64,000 nt of DNA from Oscillospiraceae bacterium. Its GTDB lineage: Bacteria; Bacillota; Clostridia; Oscillospirales; Oscillospiraceae. Position numbers and translations under genes: made by a program. The notes under the pieces were generated by a model, which searched no databases, was not told the DNA's origin, and saw only the letters and a program-made list of their open reading frames with translations. Of the stretch, positions 61,552-64,000 are shown one piece after another; positions within the stretch are counted from its first letter, which is position 1, and every line of letters begins with the position of its first letter. The stretch spans positions 1 to 64,000 of the forward strand of contig CAJTFK010000015.1 of the NCBI GenBank assembly GCA_910575505.1, given 5' to 3'.

Positions 61552-61785
61552 ATACGCCCTCCCATCCAGGAACCTGTATTTACAACCGCTGAACGGCCTT
61601 TTTCCCATCATACCGCGCCGGTTTCCCCTGAATCCGTCAGGGCTGCCGCAGGCCGCGGAGGATCTCCCGGTTTGACAGGACACATCCCCGCCCATCCGGC
61701 ATCTCCCGGCTATGAATACAGGTTCCAAGAACTACAGTATAGCAAAAATCCGGTGCTTTGCAAAGGGGAAATTGCGGGAACGGAG

Positions 61786-61814
61786 TTGCCGGAGGGAAAC
61801 TGGCATGGTACAAT
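61786..61814 (+). promoter_or_regulatory. Promoter of the 154-aa gene
   Basis: TTGCCG (61786-61791), 17 bases, TACAAT (61809-61814), 38 bases before the ATG. Confidence 0.7.
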
Positions 61815-61851
61815 GATTCCGGCAGAGACAGGCTTGCGTTCGGGAGGCACT

Positions 61852-62316
61852 ATGGACATGGACGAGCTCAAAACCATATATGAACGGCTGCTACACCCGG
61901 TTTTCGGCGGGGAATTTCACATTGATGACAGCGGGGAAGATCGAAACTGGACAGCGGTCACCCTGGATGGAGGACACGGACATTTTTACGTTTCACTGTA
62001 CGGAACAGGCTGTGCGCACCTGTACTGGTGCAATCAGTGCTTCCTGTTCGACCAGCGCCGAACAGATCTGGTATCCTCCGACACCTATGATGAAATCGTA
62101 TATGAAGCCGATTTTGATTCAGAGGAGCTGCCCCGCCTGATTGCCGGTCTGGTCATGCAGCTGAAGGACTGCGTGTATCTCTCGAAAAAAGAGACAGTCA
62201 CAGGAACAATCCCCTCGGGCTACGACGTCATAAAAGAGTATGCCATCCGCCTGAAGGCAAAGGACGCAGGCCGGCCCGTATACCGGCTCGCCAACATTAC
62301 GCTGGAGTTTGTGTGA
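61852..62316 (+). CDS. Unknown 154-aa protein
   Basis: Acidic soluble protein (MDMDELKTIYERLLHPVFGG; HLYWCNQCFLFDQRRTDLV). GGGAGG lies four bases before ATG 61852, and a promoter stands upstream, so it is a true gene and not the tail of the long frame from 60166. The WCNQC pair might bind metal. Family unknown. Confidence 0.65.
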   Translation: MDMDELKTIYERLLHPVFGGEFHIDDSGEDRNWTAVTLDGGHGHFYVSLYGTGCAHLYWCNQCFLFDQRRTDLVSSDTYDEIVYEADFDSEELPRLIAGLVMQLKDCVYLSKKETVTGTIPSGYDVIKEYAIRLKAKDAGRPVYRLANITLEFV

Positions 62317-62378
62317 ATGCCTTTTGCCCCGCCGGTTCCCGGCGGAACAGGCCCCGCATACCGGCCCATGTCCCAAGA

Positions 62379-62415
62379 AACCCGGCCCGCCGGAACAATT
62401 CCGGCGGGCCGGGTT
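62379..62415. terminator. Bidirectional terminator between the 154-aa gene and nrdR
   Basis: 17-bp GC-rich stem (62379-62395 with 62399-62415), short T runs. Confidence 0.7.
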
Positions 62416-62420
62416 CCCGT

Positions 62421-62885
62421 TCAGTGCTGGTCCTTCTCCGCCAGCAGCTTGCTCAGCTCCTCCATAAAGGTGTCGATATCCTTGAACTCCCGGTACACCG
62501 AGGCGAAGCGTACATAGGCCACCTGGTCGATGGACCGCAGGCGCTCCATCACCCGTTCGCCGATGCTCTGGGTGCTGACCTCCCGCTCAATGGAGCTTTG
62601 CAGATCCCGCTCGATCTCGGCGGCGATCTTCTCCAGAGAGGCCAGAGGCGCCGGGCGCTTCTCGCAGGCCCGGATCATGCCGCCCAATACCTTGCCCCGG
62701 TCAAAGGTCTGGCGGCTGCCGTCCTTTTTGACCACCATCACCGGCAGGCTCTCCACCGTCTCATAGGTGGTGAAGCGCCGGGCGCAGGAGAGGCACTCTC
62801 TCCGGCGGCGGATGCTGTTGTTCTCCTCAGCGGGGCGGGAATCGATGACTTTGCTCTCATTATAGCCGCAGTATGGACATTTCAT
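62421..62885 (-). CDS. nrdR: NrdR transcriptional repressor
   Basis: 154-aa regulator of ribonucleotide reductase genes. N-terminal zinc ribbon ([16 protein letters not shown] ... [12 protein letters not shown]) and ATP-cone ([28 protein letters not shown]) are complete. No nrd genes in the window. ATG 62885 follows a GGAGG. Confidence 0.96.
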   Translation of the reverse strand: MKCPYCGYNESKVIDSRPAEENNSIRRRRECLSCARRFTTYETVESLPVMVVKKDGSRQTFDRGKVLGGMIRACEKRPAPLASLEKIAAEIERDLQSSIEREVSTQSIGERVMERLRSIDQVAYVRFASVYREFKDIDTFMEELSKLLAEKDQH

Positions 62886-63197
62886 AAGAGACCTCCTGAT
62901 TCTCCGCCGCAGCGAACGACGGCGGGCTTCTTTTGGGGCGGTCCTCCCAGCCGCCTTATACCGCCGATTATAACACGTCTTTGCCGAGGCTGTACAGCAA
63001 TAATTTCAAAATTAGAAAATTTCCCTTTTCAGTTCCTTTGGAGACCCGGCCGGACCGGCGGGCCGCCGGACTGCGTCAGGCATTTGAAGGGGCAGGCAGA
63101 AACGGACGGACAGGTGTCCGTCCGTTTCTGCCGCGCCGGCCATTCCGGGGCGGACGGCAAAATCCGCCGGAACGGGCCCGGGGGATATGAGGAGGCC
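62886..63197. other. Intergenic stretch upstream of nrdR
   Basis: 312 bases without a gene; AT-rich around 62996-63040 (likely nrdR promoter zone, no unambiguous boxes) followed by GC-rich palindromic sequence around 63099-63160 containing the repeated CCGTCCGTTTCTGCC/AGAAACGGACGG pair, a probable terminator of the neighbouring gene. Confidence 0.45.
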
Positions 63198-63737
63198 CTA
63201 GAAAACAGGATGCTCCCCGCTGTCAAAGCGGAACACCGCCCAGCGGCCCTCTCCGATGGAGCGGACGCGGGCAAAGCAGAAGAGGGCCGTCAGGGGAAAC
63301 GGCTTCTTCGCGTCATAGGGCAGGGCCAGCTCCCGGACGCCGTCCCCCGTCTTCCGGGTCAGGCCCGGCTGGACCCCCCGCAGCCGCTGCCGCAGCCAGG
63401 CCGCCCGAAACAGCCGCTCCGGCGCCGCCGCATTCTCCCAGCGCTCCGGCTCCCTCTGCCCCGCCGGGCGGGCCTCGCCTCGGAGAACGCGGCCCAGCGG
63501 CTCCGTCATCTGGCGGGAAAAGCGGCGGCGGATCATCCCCGGGCCGCCTCCCTCCCCCTGGGGCTCCAGAACACCCAGGCGCAGCTCCCCCCGGTCCCCC
63601 ACGGCCCAGGCGCACCAAAGCGCCCCTTCCTCCGCCGGCAGAGGACAGCGGGCGGTAAACCAGGTGTAAAGGGCCTCTCTCTCCGCCGTCAGCTCACCGG
63701 AGGGAACGCCGTCCAGCAGCAGCGGAAACTTGTCCAT
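63198..63737 (-). CDS. Unknown conserved protein
   Basis: 179-aa soluble, Arg- and Pro-rich protein (MDKFPLLLDGVPSGELTAERE; GVRELALPYDAKKPFPLTALFCFARV). A GGAGG site precedes ATG 63737. No domain recognised and no membrane segment; proteins of this look appear next to nrdR in related gut Clostridia, from memory. Confidence 0.6.
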   Translation of the reverse strand: MDKFPLLLDGVPSGELTAEREALYTWFTARCPLPAEEGALWCAWAVGDRGELRLGVLEPQGEGGGPGMIRRRFSRQMTEPLGRVLRGEARPAGQREPERWENAAAPERLFRAAWLRQRLRGVQPGLTRKTGDGVRELALPYDAKKPFPLTALFCFARVRSIGEGRWAVFRFDSGEHPVF

Positions 63738-63759
63738 ACAGCCCGCCTCCTTCCTAAAA

Positions 63760-63796
63760 AAAACCGCCTGCGCTATCCTTATGCGCCGGCGGTTTT
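63760..63796 (-). terminator. Terminator of the right-edge gene
   Basis: 9-bp stem (63760-63768 with 63788-63796), extended inward by TGCG pairs, and a run of A (T on the minus strand). Confidence 0.75.
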
Positions 63797-63798
63797 CA

Positions 63799-64000
63799 TT
63801 ATGTCCTATTCCGGTGGTTCCGGCGGAAAACTTCTTCCTCGATAAAATAGTTGGGCATGAACTCGCGGAATAACCAGCATTCCAGGGTATCCACGATTTC
63901 CTGCCGGCTTCGGGAGGTAAACGACAGCAGCGGGTTTATCCAATCACCGTCCAGAATCGCCTCCAGGCGGAACGCCCCTTCCGGGTCGCCGTCGGGATAC
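63799..64000 (-). CDS. C-terminal part of an unknown protein (runs off right edge)
   Basis: 67 codons are open to the edge and end with TAA at 63801-63799: YPDGDPEGAFRLEAILDG, then WLFREFMPNYFIEEEVFRR near the end. Start lies outside the window. No family recognised. Confidence 0.6.
   Translation of the reverse strand, partial: YPDGDPEGAFRLEAILDGDWINPLLSFTSRSRQEIVDTLECWLFREFMPNYFIEEEVFRRNHRNRT

Noticed and set aside
60166-62316. 716-codon plus frame ending in the 154-aa gene
   Set aside because: Only the last 154 residues have a ribosome site and promoter; the rest is antisense to YmdB-like and other minus genes.

Overview
This window looks like chromosome from a high-GC, anaerobic Gram-positive bacterium of the Oscillospiraceae/Clostridia type. 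The evidence is AGGAGG-type ribosome sites with some GTG and TTG starts, sigma-A-like promoters, the order tig-clpP-clpX-lon-engB, a biotin-dependent sodium-pump decarboxylase, and a selenium-type purine hydroxylase cluster with ygfK and ssnA. I cannot fix the genus from sequence alone.

Layout. 1-4.8 kb is a lower-GC accessory segment: a transposase edge, a 5'-broken type III DNA methyltransferase, its restriction helicase/nuclease, and a DUF3800 gene. 4.8-5.9 kb holds two small unknown genes. 6.0-9.6 kb (minus) is a decarboxylase operon (gamma-like membrane subunit, biotin carrier, Na+-translocating beta subunit, carboxyltransferase). 9.8-10.5 kb is sfsA. 10.7-16.9 kb is an F-type ATP synthase operon without a free delta gene: a delta C-terminal domain is fused to the front of alpha. 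17.1-20.3 kb carries a hydrolase, a macro-domain protein, tRNA-Gln and a glycerate kinase. 20.6-22.5 kb is a graveyard of IS5-like and IS256-like remnants. 22.9-28.4 kb holds glyA and a very large UvrD-type helicase with an internal nuclease-like segment.

28.7-42.2 kb is a purine/molybdenum-hydroxylase region: ygfK, an unknown 104-aa gene, ssnA (behind a leader with a terminator and a competing helix), a DtxR-type regulator, a three-subunit xanthine dehydrogenase, a MocA-like cofactor nucleotidyltransferase, an unknown 142-aa gene, and a fused FeS+Mo hydroxylase. Together these could oxidise purines or related heterocycles and pass electrons to an FeS/NAD(P)-type flavoprotein.

42.3-58.0 kb is mostly housekeeping on the minus strand: thiN, engB, lon, clpX, clpP, tig, a phosphoesterase, three tandem membrane zinc-ribbon paralogues, thrC, yraN, rnhB, an unknown membrane protein, rbgA, two tandem signal peptidases and rplS. 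58.2-64.0 kb has an SbcD/YhaO-like exonuclease, a YbaK-type deacylase, small unknown genes, a YmdB-like phosphodiesterase, nrdR and a gene running off the right edge. No rRNA, CRISPR array or prophage was seen.
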